Below, in pieces: positions 49,465 through 63,037 of a stretch of DNA of 64,000 nt. How positions within the stretch are numbered: the first letter of the stretch is position 1; every line of letters begins with the position of its first letter. The stretch is from Escarpia spicata. Taxonomy: Eukaryota; Annelida; Polychaeta; Sabellida; Siboglinidae. The notes beneath the pieces were generated by a model, which had not been told where the DNA came from, searched no databases, and worked only from the letters and a program-made list of their open reading frames with translations. The stretch covers positions 36,109,311 to 36,173,310 of the forward strand of contig OZ023214.1 in assembly GCA_963995525.1 (NCBI GenBank), given 5' to 3'. Position numbers and translations under genes: made by a program.

Positions 49465-50429
49465 ATAAAAAGTATTGGACTCTCGATAAGCCAAAAGGCT
49501 TCCTTGTCCACTTGCCATCCAGAGTAATTTTCTGGATGGCAATCTTGTTAAATCTTGTTAAATTGTACGATAGCTTATCATCGAGGTTAGACTGGAACTT
49601 GTGCAAATATGATGGCTCGTGGAGTCTGGCAGTGTCGAAGGCTGTTCAGCAAGGAATAGCCAATGGCTTACACCAGATCATGAAGCAACGCAGCGATCAC
49701 AGCAGTTATATATTTTACATAGTCTGTTTTTAAACTATGTAATTCCCGTGTCATTTATGCTGCCGTCAATACATTTTTTTTTCGTTGAAAGCGGGCGTAC
49801 CGCCACAGTGGCGCCCCTAGTAAAGAAACTCACCACTCAAGGTTAGCATACTGGTTGATGAAAAAAATGTGCTCATTTTTATTTCATAATAATATACTCT
49901 AATATATACTAAATAGTCTGACTTGTGTCATTATGTTTGTATGCATTAATTTATTTTAATAATAATAATTGAAAAAACAAAATTTTAATGCAATTTTGTC
50001 TTGTTGTCTATCTTGTTCTCAATAATGTTCTCAAAATAATAGGGGCTTTCTAAAAACAAAGGCAAATAGTACAAGGAAACATACAGAGAGGCAGTTGAAC
50101 CTAGGTACCTGGGAGGAGATACCGCTAGCTTTCCCAAAGTTAGCATATTAATATATATATATATATATATATATGTCTATGTGTATGTGTCTATATATAT
50201 ATGTATATATAATTGTATATATATAATTATATATAATTATGTACTATACACGAATGTTCTTGATTGAAATTAAATGCATGCATTTAGAAAAATATTGGTT
50301 ATTTCTTAAACGGTCCCCAAACTACATAAATTGTGACAACTGATTTGGCTGCACGAGAAAATGTATCCTGTATCCTACGTGTTACCATTATCTCCAAGAG
50401 AGACATATACACACATTCATACAAGCACG

Positions 50430-50467
50430 TACGAACGCATGCACACACGTACAAACATGCGCACCCA

Positions 50468-50515
<48 letters not shown>

Positions 50516-50520
50516 CACAC
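50430..50520. repeat. (ACGC)n then (AC)n microsatellite
   Basis: Eleven or so CGCA units run into about ten CA units. Apparent open frames here are repeat artefacts. Confidence 0.9.
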
Positions 50521-51234
50521 GAATGGGACACCGTGACCGCGCCCACCTAGACCCTTTTTTAAATGTGCCCCCGTTCAGGTTACAATAAGGTGAAGTAATG
50601 CCGACGCAGCGGCGAAAAAACTCGACAGCACCCCTCCACCTGTTTTGCGATGTTACAATCGAGCGAGGCGAGCCAGCGGAGAAGCCGAAGACCTGAAGAT
50701 AACTCCTCCCACCCACCCACCTCCTCCCCCGTCTTCTGATGTCACCAGTCGAGTCGATACAGCGGAAACGTTGAAGATGGGGCAGATGTATGTGTTGTTG
50801 CTTTGTTGCTTGGCGGAGTCTGGTGTTGGAGATTGTCTCAGACAAGTGCAGTCTGAGTATCTTCCTTGGGCAGATATTGCGGAAGCTGGCAAAACTGTTG
50901 GTGTCTTACTGTGTCACGTGCAACCCTGCGAGCCGCAGAGGAGCACATGTTGCACACTGCTCTGGCAGATTTAAAGTCTGGTCAGTTAATTAGCTCTAAA
51001 TAACTATGGTTTTTCTGCGTCACAATTATTCTTGTCCAAAATAGAAAACCTCGTAGTCTGGAGAATCACTCAAATCGCAAAACATTCCACTTATTTTAAT
51101 AATTGTCCTCTCCCAGATATAAATAGCTCACTGTAACCGAATGCGGAAACAAACACATGACGTATTATGCACAAAGATCCGATGGTTAATTAATTGACTT
51201 TGGTTAATTTACATTGGGCGAGCCGAATGTCAGG

Positions 51235-51530
51235 CTTATGTGTTGACGGGCTGACGGGCTGGCGGGCTGGCGGGGCTGACGGGCTGAAGGACCGACAGGC
51301 TGAAGGGCTGACGGATTGACGGGCCGACGGACTGACCGAGTGTCTGGCTGATGGGCTGGCGGGCTGATGGGCTGACAGACTGACGGATTGAAGGGCTACA
51401 CGCTGAGGGGCTATGCATGGCGGGCTGACCTGCTGACGGGCTTGTGGACTGAGGGACTGGTCGATGGACTGACCTGCTGACTGGCTGACGGACTCACCGG
51501 CTGATGGGCTGGCGGGTTGACGGGTTAGAG
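51235..51530. repeat. 8-bp minisatellite (GGCTGACG)n
   Basis: About 35 degenerate copies of an 8-mer GGCTGACG with variants GGCTGGCG, GGCTGATG and GGCTGAAG. It gives a spurious Ser/Pro/Gln-rich minus-strand frame. Confidence 0.85.
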
Positions 51531-52047
51531 GCTGCGGGGCATGCGGGCGTGCACACATTTATGCTTCACTGCACCAATCTGGCAAGGATTAGCCCTCCCG
51601 TCGTTTCTGCCACCAATCATCAGCCTGTTCCTGTCAGCAGTCACCAATTTCATCCCAAGGGGATAGAACTGTTTCGGGGTTGCGACAAGGGTTGTAGCGT
51701 TGGTTGGGGTGCGGCGCTTGTCACGCAGGAAGGCCACTCCAACAACACATGTAGACAATTACTATACGAGGCGGAAGCTGGATAACGCCCCAGGAAACAC
51801 GGCGGTGACACATGAGCCAATTGTCTCAAACATCACGCAAATTGTTTTATCGTAATAAACATAGGTCCTGTAATCCTAGGCATCATAAGTGCACACATAC
51901 GTACATACGCGCACGCATGCAAGTTTGCATACATGCATACGTGCACACACAGCACACGAACACACAAGCGCACACGCGCGCGTATACGCACGCACACAAT
52001 ACTATTAGTAATAATCAGTATATTATTTAATACGTTATTGTTTATTG

Positions 52048-52195
52048 GAGCACTTGTAGCGTACAATACCTCCTCCGAGCACTTGTAGCGTACAGTACCT
52101 CCTCCGAGCACTTGTAGCGTACAGTATCTCCTCCGAGCACTTGTAGCGTGCAGTACCTCTTCCGAGCACTTGTAGCGTACAGTACCTCCTCCGAG
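52048..52195 (+). repeat. 29-bp tandem repeat, five copies
   Basis: The unit starts GAGCACTTGTAGCGTACAGT and ends ACCTCCTCC. It is repeated five times with one or two changes per copy, followed by a partial GAG. Confidence 0.95.
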
Positions 52196-52339
52196 GCGCC
52201 GAGGTTCGCTCGCCTCTTTCTAGGTTCCTTCTCTTCATTCAACGATTGGTTTCTGATCTACCAACACTAATAATATTAATTTGATATATGCTAAAAAAGC
52301 CAACGATAGCTAGGAATAATGAATAATCACACGCGTAAC

Positions 52340-52425
52340 TATGTGTGTGCGTGCGTGCGTGCGTGCGTGCGTTCGTACGTGCGTGTTTGTGTGTGTGTAT
52401 GTGTGGCGGTGTGTGAGTGTGTGTG

Positions 52426-52466
<41 letters not shown>

Positions 52467-52470
52467 GCGT
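52340..52470. repeat. (GTGC)n/(GT)n microsatellite
   Basis: Two GTGC blocks separated by a GT-rich stretch. Apparent open frames on both strands are low-complexity artefacts. Confidence 0.9.
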
Positions 52471-54104
52471 CTGTGCCTCACACAACCGCGAACAATTTCC
52501 ACCATTACCCCCTCGAGGTTCCGGCTGCTGTGATGGATGTTTGTTGTAAACGTGCAACACCAAGCCGAAAAAAGCACCCCTTACAAAATCAACCCCGTCA
52601 TACGGGCCTGCAAACTAAGCTTAAGCTATTGTTCAATGAGGTGCACCCTGCACGTTATTTAGCGATACGCCTACTAACTAATTGTTCTTCACACGCGAAC
52701 GTTACAGACATGTTCGTTTCGCGTTAACTGCAGCAGTTGGCAGCAACACGCAATGGTTGCTGCTATAATTCTTTCGAACTGAATCGACATTCGAGACACT
52801 TAAGATAAGCCGTCGCTTGCGAGCCCTCGAGACAGGACCCCAGTTGTAAAGCCCAGACGGCAAGTCTCGGATCGGAACTTACGAGTCTGACATTCGGCGA
52901 ATCCGCTAAACCCCGCCGCAGACCCCCAACTGTGGCTTTGTAACGGGATTGGTTCTGTCGCCGAGCAAGTGCCCATTAACACAAGCAAGATACATAACTC
53001 GGGTCCTACCACCCGATGACGCAAAACAAGACGGCGACGGATTGGATTTCAGAGCGGTATTAGGGGCATAACGAACAGCATCCGGTATCCGTGCCAGAGC
53101 GAGTGAGCCGAGTCGGACTGGAACTTCCATTCTGCGGTCAGTTTGTCCGGTACTGGTCACTATTTTGTTTGTGAATCAACTCGCTGTTAAGGCAGTGGTA
53201 TCGTCATAAGTTGGAGCCGAATAAGATCTTCTGGAATTGACAGGTATGCTTTGTTTCTACCCTTTAACTCTACACAGCATTGGCTGCGGTTTTAGGTCGC
53301 GGCCACATCTACCGAGAGAGTTATGGGGTTTGGGGGAGTTGATCTGTTTAGCAGCCTTTGCCTAGGCGACTAACGCGGGTAAAACCTACTATTAATCTTA
53401 AAATAGGTTTAACCAATGTTTGCGCCTGAGAGCATTTTGGCATAGAGGTGTAAGTGGATTCGGGTGTCATACAAGTTCTCTCCATTATTAAAAATATCAA
53501 CATCGCAATCTTACATATAAATATACAGGTGCACTTTTGCATCGAGCTCACGTGAAACTGCATGGAACCACAACACCCTGTGGTATAGCCCGATGGTATG
53601 TTGGTTTTGCATAACCACTTGCGACTTGGCCGGGATGATTCTCTTAACGCCGCATAACGAACATTGTTATGATGTCAGTGTAGAATTAATTATTGTGACT
53701 TGTCCGTGTGTACTTAAACGCACAGTTGTCTATTCCCTTTTTTGTGTGGGAAATGCGCGCTGTCAGACTTGTGATTGGGGTAACTACACATTCTTACGTA
53801 ACGAATTCTTCAAGCGGTTGAATACACTGACGATTTAGGTGCTCTACGCCGTCGTGTTCCGCGGGGGGGGGGGGCTGTAAACGTCTACGCTTCGTTAACA
53901 AGCACGCGTGTGAACAACGTCAACACAACAGAGTAAAAATCTACAGATATTGTCAACAAAACGGAAATAAGTGTGGTATCGTAGACTGTACAGCTGACGG
54001 TCTAGTAAGTTACGATTTACATAAAAGCGTTTTGTAATAAGGAAACATAAAAAAACTTCTCTAGGAGACGGCAAAGCAAGTGTCAAATTGTACGTGTTAT
54101 TGAT

Positions 54105-54325
54105 TAGTCGCAGCGGCAGCAACAGCTACAACGGCAGCTGCTGCAGCTACAGCGGCAGCAGCAGTAGCTACAGCGGCAGAAGCAGCTACAGCGGCAGCAG
54201 CAGCTACAACGGAAGCAGCAGCTACAGCTGCAGCTAAGCGGCAACAGCAGCTACAGCGGCAGCAGCAGCTACAATGGCAGCAGCAGCTACAGCGACAGCA
54301 GCAGCTATACAGCAGCAACAACTAT
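54105..54325. repeat. Trinucleotide-based tract (GCAGCAGCAGCTACAGCG)n
   Basis: CAG/CTA/CGG triplets in imperfect 15-18 bp units, about 220 bp. All three frames give low-complexity Ala, Ser/Thr or Gln-rich products. No gene context. Confidence 0.85.
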
Positions 54326-54949
54326 ATAATGATGTTATTGGTAACGGCAATGGTGGTGGCGGTGATGAAGGTAATGATGACGATGATGAATGATGATGAA
54401 AGGATAGAGAAAATAATGGCCAGCCTAGTAGCGAGGACATAGTTTACAGGACACACAGCGATTTATATTTATTCCCATATATTATTTGTTAATTCACAAT
54501 CGCAGTTAATTGCATTGGCCTTTCAAACTGTCTTTTTTCCGCGTCTGGTTCCCTCCTTCCGTCAGCGATATCTTCTTCGTGATTTCGGAGGAAGTAAAAA
54601 ATGGCACCGCCGACACTTGAAACGCTCGTTCAGCGTGCGCTTTCCACGAACTCGCATGCCTGTTCTGCATCCCGTAATCCCGAGGGGTTGACGTTGTTTA
54701 TGTAGCCGTATCGAATCACGACACGACAGACGGGGGCTGATATCTGGCGCTGTTTACGTTCTCAGTGCTCTGGCCGGCGACACTGGCCCCCACTTGTATG
54801 GGGCCACGTGTTGCACTTCGGGTGTATATACTCCGACCAGGGCGCCACTTGATGGGGCACGCTGATTTCCGCAAGTTTCAATCTTGTATTTTTAATTTCA
54901 TCGCCACCCAAGACGACGGGGAGAGATCGTTGGATGACGCCCAGCTGCA

Positions 54950-55580
54950 GCGTGTCACTAATGGAGCAGTCATGATCCATCGGTGTACCGCGATACTTCA
55001 CGATGCGATACTTGACGCATTTTAAAGTATCGTGATATATATATATAAGCTCCATGCAAGCATATTTTTAAAGTGTTATTAAATATTGCTCAAAAATAAG
55101 AAAAGCAAGAGAGATATTATATTGAACGTGATCGTTTTTGGTTATTACCATAGCTTACACCAACTCTCGGAGCAAGTCAATGATCACTTGGTCGCCACTC
55201 AGTTGTCTGGGGTGGGAGAAAGGCCACCCATAAAACGGTGCATATAAAAGTGTATTACGTAAGTAACTCTAAATGAACATCGTTGTATTTTCTGAAATAC
55301 GTCGCCGTTTGGTAGGTCTGAGTCCAACGGTCTATGGAAGTGAGTGGACACACAGAGAGGCGGGGGGACCTCAGTGCCACGGTGGAGATGCAGTTACAAT
55401 ACTCAAACGTACGTAAGCGAACTAATATATCGATACCAACACTGTGTTCCCAAAATAGCTTACTTACTTAATGCCTAGCAAGTAACCAGTTCCTAAAAAA
55501 CCTTTTATATATCACGATACGCATCATATCGTGATACGTGTGGTATCGTGGCTTAGTGCATTGTGACAGCCCTAGTCGCT
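54950..55580. mobile_element. Remnant of a hAT-like MITE rich in CGATAC motifs
   Basis: 55510-55580 ends in CATTGTGACAGCCCTAGT, a common hAT MITE terminus, preceded by TATCGTGATACGTGTGGTAT. The same CGATAC/GTATCG words recur at 54985-55045. A clean left terminus is not seen. Confidence 0.4.
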
Positions 55581-57044
55581 GACACGTTTGGTGCACAAAC
55601 GGTGCCAGACACGCGTTTATAAATAAGCACAGAAGCGTTTGTAAACATGGCATGAGAACATCATTATACGAATAAAATGTGTCCTGTGCACCTGCTATTA
55701 TTGATACAGCCTGCCGCGTAAGGTTGTGATGTAGAAAACATGAGTCTAGAGTACGCTACGATTATATTTTGAAGTGTCACCGTAAGGCAAATTTAGCTTA
55801 CAACAAGCTTGAGTGTCACTGCCCAACAGCACGAATCGGCACAATTTGCCACTGACCGCCAAACGTCGCGCGTTTGTACTTAGATTTTAATAATAACAAA
55901 CATCACAATATATGCAAAAGTAGGGGCCTATTTAATTATCGAATAATGTCGAGAGTTACATTAAAAAAGAAAATTATATAAACATAAGTAAATATACAGT
56001 ATTATATTAATATATATATATATACTTTTTATGAGTAAATAATTTAAATAATATAATAATGTGGTAGACATATGTAACAGTAGTAATAATGAATACAATT
56101 ATTATGCTTTAGGCCCTGAAAAGGTGCATGTTAGAGTCATATAAACTATTTACCTACACTGTAAGCTAAGCTGATAATTAATCTAATTGAGTGGATTTTT
56201 TGTGTTTTTGTTTTGTATGTATAAAAGCATTTATCGACAAATAGGCTCAGATAATGCTCGGTTAACCCGAGATTATCAGTAACTCGGTTCACCGGGGAAA
56301 CGTCTTGGGCAAAGGGCGCGCGTGCTCCAACGTTGTACGTAAACACGGTGGGATAAAAACAGTTTTCGGATCGTCAAGGAGCACGGCTGAGTGATATCAT
56401 ATGAGCGCCATATCGTTATCGTGATTGTCAGCGCATATGGTAATTACTGATTAGCCGTAAACAGTCATTGTTCATAATATAAAAATAAGACGAGCGTAGT
56501 CAGAACAGCGTATAGTTTTCAGTTGGTGAGTTAAAAAAATGGTTTATAGTTGCTTTCGTTTTGTTTTTCATAAGTTTGTCTGATTTTACAAATGCCAAAT
56601 ATCACCAAACTACCCTTTTAATTGGCGCTGATTTCAAGGGATGGCAGAACTCACATTGGGCCCGTTGAAAGAAAACGTTCCTGGAAAGTTAAAAAACCAT
56701 GACAACGAATTTATGTGGATTTTAATCAGTTGGTGGTTTTTATTTCCCAAGATTATGTTTTTTTATCAGGAGTCGGTTGGCATGTTGTTATCATATTGTT
56801 CTTGACGTATCGGCCAGTTTAGACAAAACAAACCCGAGTCGACGTCGTGAGATTGGGTCTCGTCTCACTGGCGATCTGTCGTGGTGTGTGGAACTGTGAG
56901 TGCTGTATATAGATCTTCCCTCCCTCCTCCCTGCTCCCTCATTCACTCCCTTCCCCATTCCTCCTCATCGCCCCCCTCTCTGGCTCTCTCTACCTTTCGC
57001 CGTCTCACCGTCTCACTCTGTCTCCTCTGCCTGCCTGTTTCTCT

Positions 57045-58580
<1,536 letters not shown>

Positions 58581-58795
58581 ACTTGCTTGCTTGCGTGCGT
58601 GCATGCGTGCCTGCCTACGTGCCGGCATGCGTGCGTATGTGTAATCACAATTTACGGGCAGGTTTTGCACTTTAAAGAATACTTACACATTTCTGCTTGC
58701 AGTAAGCGGACACTGAAGATGCCCGCGAAATCCGTCATCACTGATATCTCTTTCACCTGACCTTCCAACGAAACTATCTATCCGAAACAGCGGAT

Positions 58796-59010
58796 ATGAC
58801 GCAGTGCGTTGAGTTTCCGGTGCGCTCGACCGATAACTTCGTGTCGCACGTGACGACCTTCCTCGTGACACCCATCCTCTTCGGCTTCGGCATCCTCGGT
58901 AACCTCCTCATCATCGTCGTCCTCAACCGGCGCTATTTGCGCAAGGAGAACCCGGTCTACGTCTACTTGACGGCGCTGGCGACCGTCGATCTACTTGCGC
59001 TCGGCTGCAA
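58796..59010 (+). CDS. Rhodopsin-type GPCR, first coding exon (TM1-TM2)
   Basis: The ATG at 58796 opens a short 20-residue N-terminus. TM1 follows (FLVTPILFGFGILGNLLIIV, with the class A G-N pair), then an intracellular loop and TM2 (VYVYLTALATVDLLALG, with the conserved Asp). The exon ends in AA before GTAGGT. The style of TM1/TM2 and of the partner exon resembles FMRFamide/myosuppressin-type neuropeptide receptors of invertebrates. The exon is GC-rich with strong use of C-ending codons, unlike the surrounding AT-rich DNA. An in-frame TAG directly after the donor means the exon cannot be read through. Confidence 0.85.
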
Positions 59011-59689
59011 GTAGGTTTAGCCTAGAAGTAACATAGTAAAGAGGATGTCCAGAAATGCTGTTTACATTACGCCTTTCAAAATATACCTGTGTCCTGCCTC
59101 AGCAAAGTGTGTATTAAGTAACAAAATTGTGAAATATAGTTTTGATCCTTTTTGGATTCCACATATCATAAGCTTTAAAACGATACCTCAATTGTTGAAA
59201 TATCTTCAGTAGGTTTTTATATTTATTACAAAAAGGCGACGTTTTGAGAGTTGGGCAGCAATACTTTGTTTTTCCACAGTTTATGCTTGTAATTGTATAG
59301 GACCACAAATAAATGATTTGCTTTGCCCTGTTGTGTCGATTTGTTAACAGGAAACATAAATATTATCCCGAAAGGCCAATCCAAAGTTCTGAGTCGACGT
59401 TATAGAGAGCAAATTATCCAGGTATAATGGGTGCAGTGTATAAGGGGTTATATCATGTCTAACACTTGACCCTGGTCAAAGTTGACCCTCAGTCGGAGTT
59501 TAGTTTCTCTCAACGAAACAGTTAAGCTTCTTGTCTATCGCGCACCCTTCGCGCTCGAATGGAATCGGAGAACATCAGCGACAGGAACGCTAATTGACAT
59601 TTGACAGGAATAGTTATTTAAACTATCAAGTTGCAATGTCTTAATTTAATTGGAGTGGACAATCTCGATGCAAAATGTGTTTCATCGAA

Positions 59690-60156
59690 CAAAATTGACA
59701 TTCCTGAATTGAGCAGAGATAAAACGAACTAACACATATTTAACTGAAATTATAGTTAGTTAAACACATCGATTCGCACTGTATATATAGTACATACAAC
59801 TGAAGCCGAGCTTAATTGAGTAAAACGAACTGAAATAACCAAATCAAACGAAAGTAAACCGAACTTGATGTAGGTATAATCGAATTAATGACTGAGCAAC
59901 TGAATTGGATTGACATCAATCAGATGCAGTTAATCAAACTTAAGTAGACTACACGAAATTATGCAAATCGATATATGAACCATGACTAAACTGAATGAAA
60001 CCGACTCGAACCACACCGGGCCAACACAACCTAACTTTTCCGAACTGCACTTAACGGAACTGTTTCTCTGTCGACGTTAATGGAAGTGAATAAAGCATAA
60101 CGAAACTACGAGGAACACTGCATAACTGAATTAAAAATAAACTGAACTAAACAAAA
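59690..60156. repeat. Cryptically simple AACTGAA/CGAACT-rich stretch
   Basis: Many near copies of CGAACTGAA and AAACTGAA with no fixed period over about 450 bp, ending at the SINE tail. It is non-coding. Confidence 0.5.
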
Positions 60157-60495
60157 AAGGTAAGTTTTTATATAACGCAGTATCCTGTCCTCAGGACTGC
60201 TCCAGGACTGCTCAATGCGCTTTACACTTTACTCCCTGGCAGACCTGTTCAATCGAACATCATCTCGACTTCTCTGGGTAGAATTCAGCCAAGCTGCAAT
60301 TAATGCGCGAAAACTATTCGTACACAAATATCCGCCACTGTCTACAGCCAGGTACTCATTCATACAGCTGAGTGAACTGAAGCAATGTAGAGTAAACGAA
60401 CTTGCCCAAGGTTCGACACCGCCGTACAGGATTCAAACACGGGTTCTCTCAGTCGAGAGTCCGGAGCTCTCACCGCTGCGCTGCTGCTCCACAAC
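60157..60495 (-). mobile_element. tRNA-derived SINE with LINE-like tail (full-length copy)
   Basis: On the minus strand the head (60495-60425) has an A-box-like AGCGCAGCGGTGAGAGC and a B-box-like GTGTTTGAATCC at tRNA-like spacing. The body (CTTGGGCAAG, CGAGATGATGTTCGATTG) and the tail (AAAGCGCATTGAGCAGTCC, ACTGCGTTATATAAAAACTT) follow. The tail resembles L2/RTE LINE 3' ends, suggesting the SINE borrows a LINE machinery. It is in GPCR intron 1. Confidence 0.75.
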
Positions 60496-61267
60496 ACGTT
60501 AAGATACAATAAAGGCTCGTCGTTTCTCTTAGTTGTAACCTTAAACATTGGGGTGGGAAAGTCGTGAATATTGGAGGGGCTGAAGTTAACGATCGCCCTT
60601 CAAATGCACCCCCTCTTGAGGCTCACCAAAAACTCCAACTGCACTCTCCTTGAGGGTCATCGCATACCTCGAACTGAACCCCCTTGCCGAAATATTGGGG
60701 GGTTCTCTCCAGCCCCCACCAGAACACTGGGAGACTCAGCCCACCAAACTTCCCCCGGATCCGAAGCTTGTTTTAAGCCTTACATCAACCTGGTGTGTTA
60801 TAGCAAACAATATGTTTTGAATACAATTAGGCCAGCATACTTAGTCCTTATGGCGGGATTTATATGTATTTACGAATAACATTTGGGAGGTCAATGTGTT
60901 AGAATAACATTTGGGAGGTCAAGGTGTTAGAATAACATTTTATTATATAGTTTATGCTAAAATGAGACGTCCTTGATCTATACAAAAACTGAGTTGTCCA
61001 TTGTTGTTGATATACAATATTTTTCTTAGACAACCACGTTCTTTTTTACAAGTCAGACATGAACAAAAACAATGATTCGATTGTATCACAATGCTTCGTT
61101 TCGTTGTCATGTATCCAGGGACCATTCATAGTCACAATAAAGTTGGATTTGTTACCCCACCCATCCCCTTGAAACGCATTGTAGCGCTGGATTTTACACC
61201 CCTTAGCCAGAAAGTACATCCGTTTTAAGAAAGACTCCCATCTATTATGTACACATCAGCCACACAA

Positions 61268-62895
61268 TCATTGGCTGGTGTGTGAGAGGAGTGGCAAATG
61301 GGTGAGATGAGTGGCCAGTGGGCGAGATGAGAGACAGGTGGGTGTGAGAAGTGGCAGGTGTTTGAGGGGTGTGGCTGCTGGGTGAGAGGTGTGGCAGGTG
61401 GGTGAGGGGAGTGGCTGTTGGGTGAGAGGAGTGGCAGGTGGATGAGAGGTGTGGCAGGTGGGTGAGGGGAGTGGCTGTTGTGTGAGAGGTGTGGCAGCTG
61501 GGTGAGGGGAGTGGCTGTTGGGTGAGAGGTGTGGCAGGTGGGTGAGGGGAGTGGCTGTTGGGTGAGAGGTGTGGCAGGTGGGTGAGGGGAGTGGCTGTTG
61601 GGTGAGAGGTGTGGCAGGTGGGTGAGGGGAGTGGCTGTTGGGTGAGAGGAGTGGCAGGTGGATGAGAGGTGTGGCAGGTGGGTGAGGGGAGTGGCTGTTG
61701 GGTGAGAGGTGTGGCAGGTGGGTGAGGGGAGTGGCTGTTGGGTGAGAGGTGTGGCAGGTGGGTGAGTGGCTGTTGGGTGAGAGGTGTGGCAGGTGGGTGA
61801 GGGGAGTGGCTGTTGGGTGAGAGGAGTGGCAAGTGGGTGAGAGGTGTGGCGGGTGGGTGAGGGGAGTGGCTGTTGGGTGAGAGGTGTGGTAGGTGGGTGA
61901 AGGGAGTGGCTGTTTGGGTGAGAGGTGTGGCAGGTGTTTGAGGGGTGTAGCTGCTGGGTGAGAGGTGTGGCAGGTGGGTGAGGGGAGTGGCTGTTGGGTG
62001 AGAGGTGTGGCTGGTGGGTGGGGGGGGGCTGTTGGGTGAGAGGTGTAGCAGGTGGGTGAGGGGAGTGGCTTTTGGGTGAGAGGAGTGGCAGGTGGGTGAT
62101 AGGTGTGGCAGGTGAGTGAGGGGAGTGGCTGTTGGGTGAGAGGTGTGGCAGGTGGGTGAGGGGAGTGGCTGTTGGATGTGAGGTTTGGCAGGTGGGTGAG
62201 GGGAGTGGCTTTTGGGTGAGAGGTGTGGCAGGTGGGTGAGTGGCTGTTGGGTGAGAGGTGTGGCTGTTGGGTGAGAGGAGTGGCAGGTGGGTGAGAGGTG
62301 TGGCAGGTGGGTGACGGGAGTGGCTGTTGGGTGAGAGGTTTGGCAGGTGTTTGAGGGGTGTAGCTGCTGGGTGAGAGGTGTGGTAGGTGGGTGAAGGGAG
62401 TGGCTGTTTGGGTGAGAGGTTTGGCAGGTGTTTGAGGGGTGTAGCTGCTGGGTGAGAGGTGTGGCAGGTGGGTGAGGGGAGTGGCTGTTGGGTGAGAGGT
62501 GTGGCAGGTGGGTGAGGGGGGCTGTTGGGTGACAGGTGTAGCAGGTGGGTGAGGGGAGTGGCTTTTGGGTGAGAGGAGTGGCAGGTGGGTGATAGGTGTG
62601 GCAGGTGGGTGAGGGGAGTGGCTGTTGGGTGTGAGGTGTGGCAGGTGGGTGAGGGGAGTGGCTGTTGGGTGAGAGGTGTGGCAGGTGGGTGAGGGGAGTG
62701 GCTAATGAGTGAGAGGAGTGGCAGGTGGGTGAGAGGTGTGGCAGGTGGGTGAGGGGAGTGGCTGTTGGGTGAGAGGTGTGGCAGGTGGGTGAGGGGAGTG
62801 GCTGTTGGGTGAGAGGTGTGGCAGGTGGGTGAGGGGAATGGCTGTTGGGTGAGAGGTGTGGCAGGTGGGTGAGATGAGTGCCAGATGGGAGAGCG
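61268..62895. repeat. 40-bp minisatellite, about 1.6 kb
   Basis: About 40 copies of a 40-bp unit made of two related 20-mers, GTGTGGCAGGTGGGTGAGGG and GAGTGGCTGTTGGGTGAGAG. Shorter variants, and a variant with GTGTTTGAGGGG, recur in higher-order blocks. Because 40 is not a multiple of three and the unit lacks stops on the minus strand, it creates a 559-codon open frame that is not a gene. It lies in GPCR intron 1, about 140 bp before exon 2. Confidence 0.95.
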
Positions 62896-63037
62896 GTTCA
62901 GCACGCAACCTGTAATAAAGATAAGTTTTTATGGGTGATTTTTACGCAATAAATATAATAATTATGAAGTAGATAATCAACATATTTGAACCATAAACTC
63001 GCAAACGAATTAATGACCGATCCCGTGTTCGCCACAG

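Larger units (their letters stand above)
44870..49560 (+). mobile_element. CR1-type non-LTR retrotransposon, nearly complete, with a nested LINE fragment
   Basis: Contains ORF1 (44870-46063), endonuclease and linker (46063-47190), the reverse transcriptase start (47200-47862), a foreign insert (about 47862-48395), and the rest of the reverse transcriptase (48396-49464). After the stop comes a CR1-like 3' end: a perfect 9-bp stem (GCCATCCAG, 9-nt loop, CTGGATGGC at 49514-49540) and then a short tandem tail (ATCTTGTTAA twice). The 5' UTR start is not visible; it may lie near 44400. It sits upstream of the zinc-finger gene in the opposite orientation. Confidence 0.92.
49561..56880. other. Repeat-rich intergenic DNA; possible GC-richer 5' exon near 52800-53243
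   Basis: Apart from the listed repeats I recognise no gene. 52800-53243 is GC- and CpG-richer than its surroundings and ends in GACAG followed by GTATGC, a plausible donor, so it might be a 5' UTR exon of a plus-strand gene such as the GPCR. TA-rich tracts lie at 50146-50175 and 56008-56024, and a G15 run at about 53862. Confidence 0.3.
59011..63037 (+). other. GPCR intron 1
   Basis: A 4.0-kb intron between the GTAGGT donor and the CCACAG acceptor. It contains the cryptic-simple stretch, the full SINE and the 40-bp minisatellite, plus a 29-bp direct duplication (TAACATTTGGGAGGTCAA..GTGTTAGAA) at 60878-60937. Confidence 0.75.

Noticed and set aside
51190..51558. Ser/Pro/Gln-rich 122-codon minus frame
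   Set aside because: Arises from the 8-bp GGCTGACG minisatellite.
52048..52195. CRISPR-like array
   Set aside because: Units are directly adjacent with no unique spacers, and the genome is eukaryotic; it is a plain tandem repeat.
54097..54440. Ala/Val/Ser/Cys-rich frames on the minus strand
   Set aside because: Low-complexity CAG/CTA tract with no conserved domain or splice context.
60425..60492. Possible tRNA gene
   Set aside because: A/B boxes are recognisable but the cloverleaf is degenerate, and it is joined to a repeated body and LINE-like tail, so it is a SINE head.
61225..62904. 559-codon minus-strand open frame rich in Pro/His/Ser/Thr
   Set aside because: Product of a 40-bp minisatellite without stop triplets. 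Other minus frames are open too, and it lies in an intron of the GPCR.
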